Shown in pieces: positions 7,030 through 13,786 of a DNA stretch of 17,074 nucleotides. The number at the start of each line of letters is the position of its first letter. Positions within the stretch are counted from its first letter, which is position 1. This DNA comes from an uncultured Blautia sp. GTDB lineage: Bacteria > Bacillota > Clostridia > Lachnospirales > Lachnospiraceae. Location of the stretch: the NCBI GenBank assembly GCA_938028845.1, contig CALIZJ010000170.1, forward strand, positions 1 through 17,074. Reading direction: 5' to 3'. The position numbers and the translations under genes are program-made. The notes below the pieces were generated by a model. It was given only the letters and a program-made list of their open reading frames with translations. It was not told the origin of the DNA and searched no databases.

Positions 7030-7644
7030 CTATAAGTTCTTAAGGGCAGCTTTCAGGATCCCCTCTACCGTACCAGCCTCTTCCTCCGGTACCTTGCGCA
7101 CTGCCCGAAGGGCGTCTGTACTGCTGTATCCCAGGGCAACCAGCGCTTCCACCGCCTCCCGGCGCCCACTGGAGGTATCAGAAAGGCTATCCGTCCCGGC
7201 ATCTTCCTGCTCATGTGCAAGTTTTAATTCAAAAGCGTCACTAAGCTTAAGCTTGTCCTTAAGCTCAAGAACCAGCTTTTGCGCTGTCTTTCTGCCTATT
7301 CCCGGGGCCTTGGAAATGGTTTTTATATCATCAGAAAGCACGGCAAACCGCAGTTCATCCGCTGTCAGTCCGGATAAGACTCCCAGTGCGGCTTTAGGTC
7401 CGATTCCATTTACACCCAAAAGGAATTTAAACATCTGCAGATCATCCTTTGTCAAAAAGCCGTAAAGCTGCATAACGTCTTCCCGTACATGAAAGTATGT
7501 ATAAACTTTTACTTCTTTTCCAATATACATAGACTGCCCCATGGCAGCGCCCGTCATATAAATTTCGTAGCCGATGTTTCCCGCCTCCAGGATAACAGAG
7601 GTCTCTGTCATATCTGCCACTGTGCCACGTATAAATGCTATCAT
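7030..7644 (-). CDS. ruvA: Holliday junction branch migration protein RuvA
   Basis: Tetrameric DNA-junction-binding protein that loads and guides RuvB. The 204 residues give the three family domains: an OB fold (1-63), two helix-hairpin-helix elements with G-x-N-G-I-G around 77-82 and P-G-I-G around 114-117, then an acidic flexible linker (about 140-160) and domain III (about 161-204), which contacts RuvB. ATG start; AGGAG is about 9 nt upstream. ruvB follows after 14 nt. ruvC is absent from the window, as in many Firmicutes, which use RecU instead. A promoter is visible in the 57-nt gap before the gene. Confidence 0.98.
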   Translation of the reverse strand: MIAFIRGTVADMTETSVILEAGNIGYEIYMTGAAMGQSMYIGKEVKVYTYFHVREDVMQLYGFLTKDDLQMFKFLLGVNGIGPKAALGVLSGLTADELRFAVLSDDIKTISKAPGIGRKTAQKLVLELKDKLKLSDAFELKLAHEQEDAGTDSLSDTSSGRREAVEALVALGYSSTDALRAVRKVPEEEAGTVEGILKAALKNL

Positions 7645-7668
7645 TGTCCTTTTCTCCTATCAGGTGTC

Positions 7669-7697
7669 ATCATAACATATCTGTCTTTAAAAAGCAA
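7669..7697 (-). promoter_or_regulatory. Extended -10 promoter of ruvAB
   Basis: Minus-strand TATGAT (7669-7674) is preceded directly by TGT, forming an extended -10 element, with TTGCTT (7692-7697) 17 nt upstream. It lies between the Gx-transporter gene stop and ruvA. No terminator is visible after the Gx gene, so ruvAB may also receive read-through. Confidence 0.55.
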
Positions 7698-7701
7698 ACA
7701 T

Positions 7702-8193
7702 CTATTCGAATCTTTTTCCTATCCTCTTCCATACTTCCATCGCCACAAGTCCGATGCAAAGGCCTGTGAGAACGCCTGATATGAGCAAAACAGGAAGATA
7801 ATAGGCCAGGCTGAAACTTTCCACCACAGCCATAGCCACAAAAATCTGCCCTATGTTATGGGAGACTCCGCCGGCAATGCTGACGCCAACTGTGGAAAGT
7901 CCGGATTTTTCTTTCAGGACCGCCATAACCGCCAGGCTTAAAATCCCCCCTGCAAGGCTGTACAAAATGCTGAACAGACTGCCGAAAAGAAAGCCTACAG
8001 CTAAAATCCTTACGAAAGATACAATTCCAGCCGCCCGCCATCCATACTGATATAAAACAAACACCACTGCAAGATTTGCAAGTCCCAGCTTCACACCCGG
8101 AACCCCTGCAAAGACAGGGATCAATGTATCTACATATCCGAAAATGATCGCCAGGGAAGTAAAAAAACCTAAATATGCAACTTTTTTTCCCAT
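7702..8193 (-). CDS. Gx transporter family membrane protein (PF07456)
   Basis: Integral membrane protein of 163 residues with about five to six hydrophobic helices. The sequence fits the family long labelled heptaprenyl diphosphate synthase component I and now called Gx transporter, which resembles ECF-transporter substrate-binding components. Marks seen: the N-terminal G-x-V-D-x-L-I-P segment, V-K-L-G-L-A-N at about 34-40, and G-G-V-S-H-N-I-G-Q around 108-116. The substrate is unknown and I see no catalytic prenyltransferase motif, so an enzymatic role is unlikely. ATG start with AGGAGG only 3 nt away, a tight spacing. It follows the NusG-domain-II gene after 7 nt, a pairing commonly found beside rnf operons in Clostridia, which suggests a shared function with that complex or with redox metabolism. 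Confidence 0.8.
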   Translation of the reverse strand: MGKKVAYLGFFTSLAIIFGYVDTLIPVFAGVPGVKLGLANLAVVFVLYQYGWRAAGIVSFVRILAVGFLFGSLFSILYSLAGGILSLAVMAVLKEKSGLSTVGVSIAGGVSHNIGQIFVAMAVVESFSLAYYLPVLLISGVLTGLCIGLVAMEVWKRIGKRFE

Positions 8194-8200
8194 AATCCTC

Positions 8201-8563
8201 CTATACTACCGCATCCAGCGTGTCTTCTGTCTGTGACCCTTCCTGCACCGCTTCTATTACCACCCTGTTCGGAAGGCAGACAATGGTTCCTCCATGTTCT
8301 CCCACCGGATTTTGGTGAACGCAAAGCTGGTCCGGACAGTCCGCCTGGACCATCCTTACCACTCCGTCTTTGATCCTGCACACATTTGTATCTCCGATGG
8401 CAATCTCCTGGTCCTCCAAAAGAGAATATTCTCCGTAAGTCTCCCCATCCACTGTGATCCTGATATAAAAGTTTTCTCCTGGGATGATAAACTGATAAAC
8501 AAGCCATATAACCAAGGCGATACCGCAGATGCTAACCGCCAGAATCCCGTCTCTTTTCTTCAT
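8201..8563 (-). CDS. NusG domain II-containing membrane-anchored protein
   Basis: About 120 residues: a short basic N-terminus, one membrane helix (about 6-24), then an extracytoplasmic domain of the NusG-domain-II type ending C-P-D-x-L-C and, 14 residues later, V-C-L-P-N-R-V-V-I-E. Three cysteines (C76, C81, C96) fit the family and may form a disulfide or bind a cofactor. Despite the name it is not a transcription factor; no NGN domain is present. I chose the ATG at 8561-8563 because AAAGGAG lies 11 nt upstream and homologues begin near the membrane helix. The frame is also open to an ATG at 8621-8623 (140 residues), which lacks a ribosome binding site. It is cotranscribed with the Gx-transporter gene. 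Confidence 0.8.
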   Translation of the reverse strand: MKKRDGILAVSICGIALVIWLVYQFIIPGENFYIRITVDGETYGEYSLLEDQEIAIGDTNVCRIKDGVVRMVQADCPDQLCVHQNPVGEHGGTIVCLPNRVVIEAVQEGSQTEDTLDAVV

Positions 8564-8666
8564 AATACATGTTACTCCTTTGTCTGGATGAAATCTGTCC
8601 ACGTATATCCGAAACTTTTTCATTGCCGGCCAGCCATGACCAGCCGTTCTCTTTTTTTACTGACCT

Positions 8667-8695
8667 ATCATATCACAAGAAACGCCCAGGCGCAA
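8667..8695 (-). promoter_or_regulatory. Extended -10 promoter of the NusG-II/Gx unit
   Basis: Minus-strand TATGAT (8667-8672) is preceded directly by TGA, an extended -10, and TTGCGC (8690-8695) lies 17 nt upstream. It starts immediately downstream of the rnfB terminator, so the NusG-II/Gx pair can be expressed separately from rnf. Confidence 0.55.
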
Positions 8696-8696
8696 G

Positions 8697-8728
8697 AAAA
8701 GAGCCCTCTTAATCCAGAAGGCTCTTTT
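8697..8728 (-). terminator. Intrinsic terminator of the rnf operon
   Basis: AAAAGAGCC (8697-8705) and GGCTCTTTT (8720-8728) form a 9-bp stem, with about four more inner pairs and a loop near 8710-8715. In the minus-strand transcript the 3' arm ends in UUUU. It is 10 nt beyond the rnfB stop. The A/T flanks make it symmetrical, so it could work in both directions. Confidence 0.85.
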
Positions 8729-8738
8729 CCCTTATTTC

Positions 8739-9533
8739 TCAGGAGGTAATGATATGCCGCGGGCAGACCTCCTGGCATGCGCCGCAGTTTGTACATTTTG
8801 AATAATCAATATGAGCACAGAAATCTGTAACTGTGATCGCCTGGTTTGGACAGGTCTTTTCACATTTCTTACAGCCAATGCAGCCCACTTCGCAGGCGTT
8901 TGTTACAGCCTTGCCTTTGTCATGGGAATTGCAGGATACCAAAGTAAGCTGTTCATAGGGGACAAGCTCGATCAAATGCCTTGGACATTTTGCCACGCAT
9001 TTTCCACATGCCTTACATTTTTCCCTGTCAACCACAGCCACACCTTCTACGATCTCTATCGCATGAAAAGGACAGGCCTTTACACAGCTTCCGTATCCCA
9101 GACAGCCATAGGAACAGGACTTCGCGCCTCCTCCCGGAAGATAGGAAGCCATCTCACAGTCTTCCACGCCTGTATAGGTATAATTTTCCTTTGTCTTTTC
9201 ACAGGTACCCGCACATTTTACAAAAGCCATCATGCGGGCGGTTTCCACTGCCTCCTGGCCCATGATCCCTGCAATAACCTTGCCTACAGGATCTCCTCCT
9301 ACAGGACAGCCGTTTACCGGGGCTTCTCCTTTTGCAATAGCAGCAGCCAGTCCATCACAGCCTGGGAATCCGCATCCGCCGCAGTTATTTCCCGGAAGAG
9401 CCTCCCGGATCATTACTTCCTTTTCATCCACATCTACTGCGAATTTTTTTCCGGCAACACCCAGAAAAATACCGATAAAGAGGCCAACCGCCGCAACTAC
9501 AACAGTTGCCATGATAATCGCTTCAAAATTCAT
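8739..9533 (-). CDS. rnfB: Rnf complex subunit RnfB (polyferredoxin)
   Basis: Iron-sulfur subunit thought to take electrons from reduced ferredoxin at the cytoplasmic face of the Rnf complex. The 264-residue protein has one N-terminal membrane helix (about 5-27). A four-cysteine cluster motif follows: C51-x2-C54-x4-C59 plus C76. Ferredoxin-like sites then run to the C-terminus: C140/C144/C150/C154, C173/C176/C179/C183, C218/C221/C224/C228 and C247/C250/C253/C257, with further cysteines at 107, 111, 126, 201, 214 and 239. This high cluster count fits clostridial and acetogen RnfB rather than the shorter proteobacterial form. ATG start with AGGAGG about 8 nt upstream, 13 nt after rnfA. Last gene of the operon, followed by a terminator. 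Confidence 0.96.
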   Translation of the reverse strand: MNFEAIIMATVVVAAVGLFIGIFLGVAGKKFAVDVDEKEVMIREALPGNNCGGCGFPGCDGLAAAIAKGEAPVNGCPVGGDPVGKVIAGIMGQEAVETARMMAFVKCAGTCEKTKENYTYTGVEDCEMASYLPGGGAKSCSYGCLGYGSCVKACPFHAIEIVEGVAVVDREKCKACGKCVAKCPRHLIELVPYEQLTLVSCNSHDKGKAVTNACEVGCIGCKKCEKTCPNQAITVTDFCAHIDYSKCTNCGACQEVCPRHIITS

Positions 9534-9546
9534 ATCCTTTGCCTCC

Positions 9547-10122
9547 TTAAATCAATCCTGAAAATCCAGTAAATGCAATAGCCATCAGACAGGCGGTCAA
9601 AAGCACGATCGGAAAGCCCTGAAACGCCTTGGGTATATCATTATATTCGATTTTTTCACGCAGCCCGGCCATTAAAATAATGGAAATCGTAAAGCCTGCT
9701 GCTGTTGCAAAACCGTTGACCGTTCCCTCAAGAACATTATATTCGTTCTGCACATTTAAGATGGCAACGCCTAAAACCGCACAGTTTGTAGTGATCAGCG
9801 GCAGATACACACCCAAAGACTGGTACAGGGGCGGCATTGCCTTTTTCAGAAACATCTCCACAAACTGCACAAGAGCGGCAATGATCAAAATAAATACGAT
9901 CGTCTGCAGATAAGTAAGGTTCGTCGGCACAAGGATAAATTCATAAACCAGGCTTGTAACAAAGGAAGAAAGGGTGATTACGAAGATAACCGCACCGCCC
10001 ATGCCCGCTGCCGTCTCGATTTTTTTAGAAACGCCCAAGAACGGACAAAGCCCTAAAAACTGGCTTAAAACTACATTATTTACAAGCGCCGCACCGATAC
10101 CGATGATGATCAGTTCACTCAT
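9547..10122 (-). CDS. rnfA: Rnf complex subunit RnfA
   Basis: Membrane subunit of 191 residues with six hydrophobic helices. With its paralogue RnfE it forms the inverted-topology membrane core that carries electrons across the bilayer. Cys26 (in G-L-C-P-F) and Cys114 (in T-T-N-C-A-V-L-G) correspond to the ligands of the intramembrane [2Fe-2S] cluster shared with RnfE. ATG start with GGAGG about 9 nt upstream; the start overlaps the rnfE stop as ATGA, which indicates translational coupling. Length and motifs are normal for the family. Confidence 0.97.
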   Translation of the reverse strand: MSELIIIGIGAALVNNVVLSQFLGLCPFLGVSKKIETAAGMGGAVIFVITLSSFVTSLVYEFILVPTNLTYLQTIVFILIIAALVQFVEMFLKKAMPPLYQSLGVYLPLITTNCAVLGVAILNVQNEYNVLEGTVNGFATAAGFTISIILMAGLREKIEYNDIPKAFQGFPIVLLTACLMAIAFTGFSGLI

Positions 10123-10841
10123 ACAGCCTTACCTCCTTTCCCTTTGCACATGCTGTTCCCACAGGAAGCACATGCTCCTTTGCAGGAATCCGGATTACTG
10201 GGGTCAATGCCTCTTTTTGCCGCACCCAGCTTAAATTTATTCTGCAGTGCAGAAAGACAGGCGAGAACCAGGAATGCCCCGGGAGCCATAATAAAAATAC
10301 TGATCGGCTCATATCCCCCTTTTCCAGCAGCCGCATCTGCAAGAGGAAGGATCTGCTGCCCGAAAAGCTGTCCTGCCCCAATAAGCTCGCGGACAGCTCC
10401 GATGCAGGTAATACTTAAGGTAAAGCCCAGCCCCATTCCGATTCCGTCAAAAAGGGATGGGATCGGCGGATTTTTTGATGCATAAGCCTCTGCACGTCCA
10501 AGAATGATACAGTTTACCACGATCAAAGGTATATATATCCCAAGAGAGGAATACAAACTTGGAAGGAATCCCTCTAATAAAAGCTGTACAATTGTAACGA
10601 AAGATGCCACCACAACGATATAAGCCGGCATACGCACACTGTCCGGAATAAATTTACGAAGCAGAGAAATCAAAAGATTCGAAGCTGCCAAAATCACAGT
10701 GGTCGTCAGTCCCATTCCAATGCCGTTTGTGGCGGATGTGGTGATAGCCAGGGTGGGACACATGCCCAGCATCAGCACGAATGTAGGATTTTCTTTTATG
10801 ATCCCATTTACCAGCCGCTCTGCCGGAGAGTTTGCTTTCAT
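10119..10841 (-). CDS. rnfE: Rnf complex subunit RnfE
   Basis: Membrane subunit of 240 residues, paralogue of RnfA, with about six helices. Cys28 (in G-M-C-P-T) and Cys111 (in V-N-C-I-I-L-G-R-A-E-A) are the expected ligands of the shared intramembrane [2Fe-2S] cluster. The C-terminus carries a hydrophilic tail with four cysteines, C220-x3-C224-x2-C227-x4-C232, then a Gly/Lys-rich end, which could bind metal. I chose the ATG at 10841: GGGAGG lies 9 nt upstream. A TTG two codons earlier is too close to that site and overlaps the rnfG stop. The stop overlaps the rnfA start. Confidence 0.95.
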   Translation of the reverse strand: MKANSPAERLVNGIIKENPTFVLMLGMCPTLAITTSATNGIGMGLTTTVILAASNLLISLLRKFIPDSVRMPAYIVVVASFVTIVQLLLEGFLPSLYSSLGIYIPLIVVNCIILGRAEAYASKNPPIPSLFDGIGMGLGFTLSITCIGAVRELIGAGQLFGQQILPLADAAAGKGGYEPISIFIMAPGAFLVLACLSALQNKFKLGAAKRGIDPSNPDSCKGACASCGNSMCKGKGGKAV

Positions 10842-10843
10842 GG

Positions 10844-11452
10844 TCAATTTCCTCCCTTCTCATAACGAAATGCACACAAACCTGCATTTACGCCATTTAC
10901 CATAGCATTGGTGGTAATGGTCGCACCGCTTATGGCATCTATTTCATTTTCAGATTCTGCTTTATTTTTCGTATACTGGAAAGCATCTACCTTTTTATTG
11001 CTGAACTGATTTTTAAAGTCATCCGTATTTGCCTTCATTCCAAGACCAGCAGTCTCCTCAATGGACAGGATAGACAGGCCGTTTAAGGTGCCGTCGTCCC
11101 TTACTCCCATGGTAAACTGGATATCTCCGCCGTACCCTTCTGTAGTGGTAACGGTAAAGGCATATCCCAGCTCATTTCCGGAATCATCTTTTGCCACCAT
11201 GACCTCGTCAATGTTCTGGGCCGGATATCCGTTTTCATCCAGATAAGCCTCCAGGTCTGCGTCTTCTCCGCTGGACACCGTTTCAAAGGAAGCTGCATCG
11301 GTAAAAACCTCTTTATAGGCTCTTTCTTTTGTCAAAGCCTGCTGCCGGGCGATAGGGTCTGCCGTAATGTCCTGGACGATTCCCAGGGCAAGGCCAGCCA
11401 CCAGTGTGATCACAGTAATCGCCAGAGTATCTTTTACAATCTTATTTTTCAT
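10844..11452 (-). CDS. rnfG: Rnf complex subunit RnfG (covalent-FMN protein)
   Basis: Subunit with one N-terminal membrane helix (about 9-29) and an extracytoplasmic FMN-binding domain. The flavinylation motif S175-G-A-T178 is present within D-A-I-S-G-A-T-I-T; Thr178 is the expected site of phosphoester-linked FMN, added in the family by ApbE. The 202-residue length is normal. I chose the ATG at 11452 (AGGAGG 8 nt upstream) over a TTG seven codons earlier that falls on the binding site itself. The start overlaps the rnfD 3' end by 11 nt, and rnfE begins 2 nt past the stop, so translation is tightly coupled. Confidence 0.95.
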   Translation of the reverse strand: MKNKIVKDTLAITVITLVAGLALGIVQDITADPIARQQALTKERAYKEVFTDAASFETVSSGEDADLEAYLDENGYPAQNIDEVMVAKDDSGNELGYAFTVTTTEGYGGDIQFTMGVRDDGTLNGLSILSIEETAGLGMKANTDDFKNQFSNKKVDAFQYTKNKAESENEIDAISGATITTNAMVNGVNAGLCAFRYEKGGN

Positions 11453-12425
11453 GTTTCTTGCCTCCTTTTCCAAATGCAGTGGGGCGTGTTACACGTTCAA
11501 TAAGCGGAACAAGCAGATTACAGAAAATGATGGCATAGGATACACCCTCCGCAGAACCGCCAAGCAGACGGAAAACAGCGGTGAGGATACCTAAAGCACA
11601 GCCGTAGATCAATTTTCCCACAGGCGTGATAGGCGCTGTTACATAATCTGTAGCCATAAACCAGGCTCCCAGCATCAAGCCGCCGCCGAAAAGGTGGCTG
11701 AGCAGATAATTGACATCAAATCCCATACCGGAAAACAGCATATATAAAATGACAAACACGGTAAAACTACCGATATATGTAAGCGGTATCCGAAGATCTA
11801 TGATCTTTAAGACAACCAAAAAAGCTGCGCCGATCAAAAGAGCAAGGGCCGAAGTCTCACCTATGGTTCCCTGGATATTTCCAAGAAAAAGATTTGCTAC
11901 TGGAACCGACCCTGTGGTAAATCCATGGTCTTTCAGTGCGGCTAATGGCGTAGCGCCTGTCACTGCGTCTACAACACCCCGGAAATTTTCTGAAACTGTA
12001 AAATCCGTCATTCTCCCTGCAAAAGAGATCATCAGAAAACATCTTCCTGCCAGAGCCGGGTTCATAATGTTCTGTCCCAGTCCTCCGAACAGCTGCTTCA
12101 CAACAATAATAGAAAACGCTGCTCCCAGCACCGGGATCCACAGCGGAATCATAGGCGGCATATTTAACGCCAGCAATAATCCGGTGACAACAGCACTAAA
12201 ATCTCCTACTGTATTTTTTTTATGCATAAAGTGATCATAAAGCCATTCAAAAGCCACACTGGAAATGACAGAAACTAAGATCACTCCAAGGGCGTGCAGG
12301 CCAAAATTCCACACACCGAATAAACTGGCCGGCAGCAATGCGATCACTACAAGCTGCATGATCCTGCTTGTGGTCATCTTATCCCGGATATGCGGATTCG
12401 ATGACACATGTAATGTTTGCTCCAT
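11442..12425 (-). CDS. rnfD: Rnf complex subunit RnfD (covalent-FMN membrane protein)
   Basis: Polytopic membrane subunit of 327 residues with about nine to ten helices, homologous to NqrB. The flavinylation motif is T156-G-A-T159 within A-V-T-G-A-T-P-L; Thr159 is the expected covalent FMN site. The G-G-L-G-Q-N-I-M-N-P-A-L-A-G-R stretch (about 114-128) is another strong family mark. RnfD is thought to couple electron flow to Na+ or H+ movement. ATG start; a G-rich site lies about 10 nt upstream, a weaker ribosome binding site than those of its neighbours. It begins 16 nt after rnfC and its end overlaps the start of rnfG. Confidence 0.97.
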   Translation of the reverse strand: MEQTLHVSSNPHIRDKMTTSRIMQLVVIALLPASLFGVWNFGLHALGVILVSVISSVAFEWLYDHFMHKKNTVGDFSAVVTGLLLALNMPPMIPLWIPVLGAAFSIIVVKQLFGGLGQNIMNPALAGRCFLMISFAGRMTDFTVSENFRGVVDAVTGATPLAALKDHGFTTGSVPVANLFLGNIQGTIGETSALALLIGAAFLVVLKIIDLRIPLTYIGSFTVFVILYMLFSGMGFDVNYLLSHLFGGGLMLGAWFMATDYVTAPITPVGKLIYGCALGILTAVFRLLGGSAEGVSYAIIFCNLLVPLIERVTRPTAFGKGGKKHEK

Positions 12426-12441
12426 TCTTTAAAGTCCCCCT

Positions 12442-13758
12442 TTATTTTTTCTTTCGGCTGGCAAGCACCATTTTTCTCATGGATTTGATACTCTGGGTCA
12501 AAGGCCTCTTTGCCGGGCATATGTAACTGCAGCAGCCACATTCACAACATTCCATTCCGTCGAATTTCTGGAAGCTCTCCATATCCCCCCGCTCTGCAAA
12601 GGTAGCCAGACGAGCCGGGATCACCCGGCCGGGACAGACGCTTACGCAGCGGCCGCAGTTAATGCAGGCAGTTTCCTGGGTAGCAGACACCTCATCCTTT
12701 TCCAGGCATAAAAAAGCGGAGCTGGTCTTTACACAAGGTACGTTAAGGTCATACATGGCAAAGCCCATCATAGGTCCTCCGGAAACAACCTTTGCCGGCG
12801 TATCTTTCATTCCGCCCGCCGCCTGGATCAGCTCGGACATATTGGTTCCTGTGAGCACCTGGAAATTTTTCGGCTGGGTAACAGCATTTCCTGTCACGGT
12901 AACGATCCTGCTCATTAAAGGCCTGCCTAAAAGCACCGCCTTATAAACCGCAACCACAGTATCTACATTGTCTACAATACATCCTACATCTGCCGGAAGC
13001 ATGGAAGAATTGATCGCTCTTCCCGTAGTGGCATAGATCAGGGTACGCTCTCCGCCCTGGGGATACTTTGTCATCAGTTCTTTTACTTCCATGCGCGGGA
13101 TTTCTTTTACAAGCGCCTTCATCTTATCGATGCAGTCCTGCTTGTTGTCTTCGATACAGATATATCCCTTGGCATTTTTAAAAAGTTTAAGCATGACGCG
13201 AAGACCTTCCACCACCTTTTCCGGCTCTTCCAGCATCCGCCGGTAATCGCTGGTAAGATAGGGTTCACATTCCGCGCCGTTTACAAGTACATATTCGATC
13301 TTAGCAGGATCTTTGGGAGAAAGTTTTACATGCGTGGGAAAACCTGCGCCTCCCATACCTACCACGCCCGCTTTGCGGATACGGTCCAAGATCTCTTCCT
13401 CTGTCAGATCCTCTAAAGCGGCAGGTATGAACTCCGCTTCCTCATACTGCTGGTCATTTTCAATGATGATGGAATTTACCATACTTCCTGTAGGTGTCAA
13501 ACGGGGTTCTATCCCCTTGACCATCCCGGAAACAGAAGAATGGATCGGTGCAGACACAAATCCGCCTGCCTCTGCGATAAGCTGTCCCGCAAGAACCCTG
13601 TCTCCCTTTTTCACCACAGGAACCGCCGGTGCTCCAATGTGCTGGGAAAGAGGAAAGACCATCTCCCCCCTTGGGAGATATTTTTCAATCGGATAATTTT
13701 TGGATAATTCTTTTCCATCATAGGGATGCACGCCCCCTTTAAAGGTTAAAAATCCCAT
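12442..13758 (-). CDS. rnfC: Rnf complex subunit RnfC (NADH-side subunit)
   Basis: Peripheral cytoplasmic subunit that carries out NAD+/NADH chemistry through FMN and passes electrons via Fe-S clusters. The 438 residues contain an N-terminal barrel-sandwich segment (about 1-100), a Nqo1-like nucleotide/FMN site with G-M-G-G-A-G-F-P-T at 134-142 and N-G-A-E-C-E-P at 160-166, an SLBB-like part, and two [4Fe-4S] motifs: C365/C368/C371/C375, and C404-C405/C407/C410/C414. It lacks the long Ala-rich C-terminal extension of proteobacterial RnfC, as expected for Clostridia. ATG start with AAAGGAGGT 10 nt upstream, the strongest binding site in the operon. It lies 28 nt after the PF06541 gene. Confidence 0.97.
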   Translation of the reverse strand: MGFLTFKGGVHPYDGKELSKNYPIEKYLPRGEMVFPLSQHIGAPAVPVVKKGDRVLAGQLIAEAGGFVSAPIHSSVSGMVKGIEPRLTPTGSMVNSIIIENDQQYEEAEFIPAALEDLTEEEILDRIRKAGVVGMGGAGFPTHVKLSPKDPAKIEYVLVNGAECEPYLTSDYRRMLEEPEKVVEGLRVMLKLFKNAKGYICIEDNKQDCIDKMKALVKEIPRMEVKELMTKYPQGGERTLIYATTGRAINSSMLPADVGCIVDNVDTVVAVYKAVLLGRPLMSRIVTVTGNAVTQPKNFQVLTGTNMSELIQAAGGMKDTPAKVVSGGPMMGFAMYDLNVPCVKTSSAFLCLEKDEVSATQETACINCGRCVSVCPGRVIPARLATFAERGDMESFQKFDGMECCECGCCSYICPAKRPLTQSIKSMRKMVLASRKKK

Positions 13759-13786
13759 TTATTATATTACCTCCTTTATAAAAAGC

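Noticed and set aside
8169..8507. 112-residue minus-strand open frame overlapping the NusG-II gene
   Set aside because: Out-of-frame with the recognisable NusG-domain-II protein and rich in Gly/Arg/Ser, typical of a shadow frame.
8564..8623. Longer N-terminus for the NusG-II protein from the ATG at 8623
   Set aside because: No ribosome binding site precedes that ATG, and the extension adds 20 residues before the expected start near the membrane helix. It remains possible.
8811..9572. 253-residue open frame on the plus strand
   Set aside because: It lies wholly opposite rnfB and the rnfA-rnfB junction, lacks a ribosome binding site that I can see, and its Cys/His-rich product reflects antisense reading of rnfB.
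10842..10847. TTG start for rnfE
   Set aside because: It is only 3 nt from GGGAGG; the ATG two codons later is correctly spaced at 9 nt.
11453..11473. TTG start for rnfG
   Set aside because: This stretch contains the ribosome binding site for the ATG at 11452, so it is not likely coding for RnfG.
11710..12234. 174-residue open frame on the plus strand
   Set aside because: Antisense to rnfD, whose motifs and length are fully convincing; the product resembles no protein I know.
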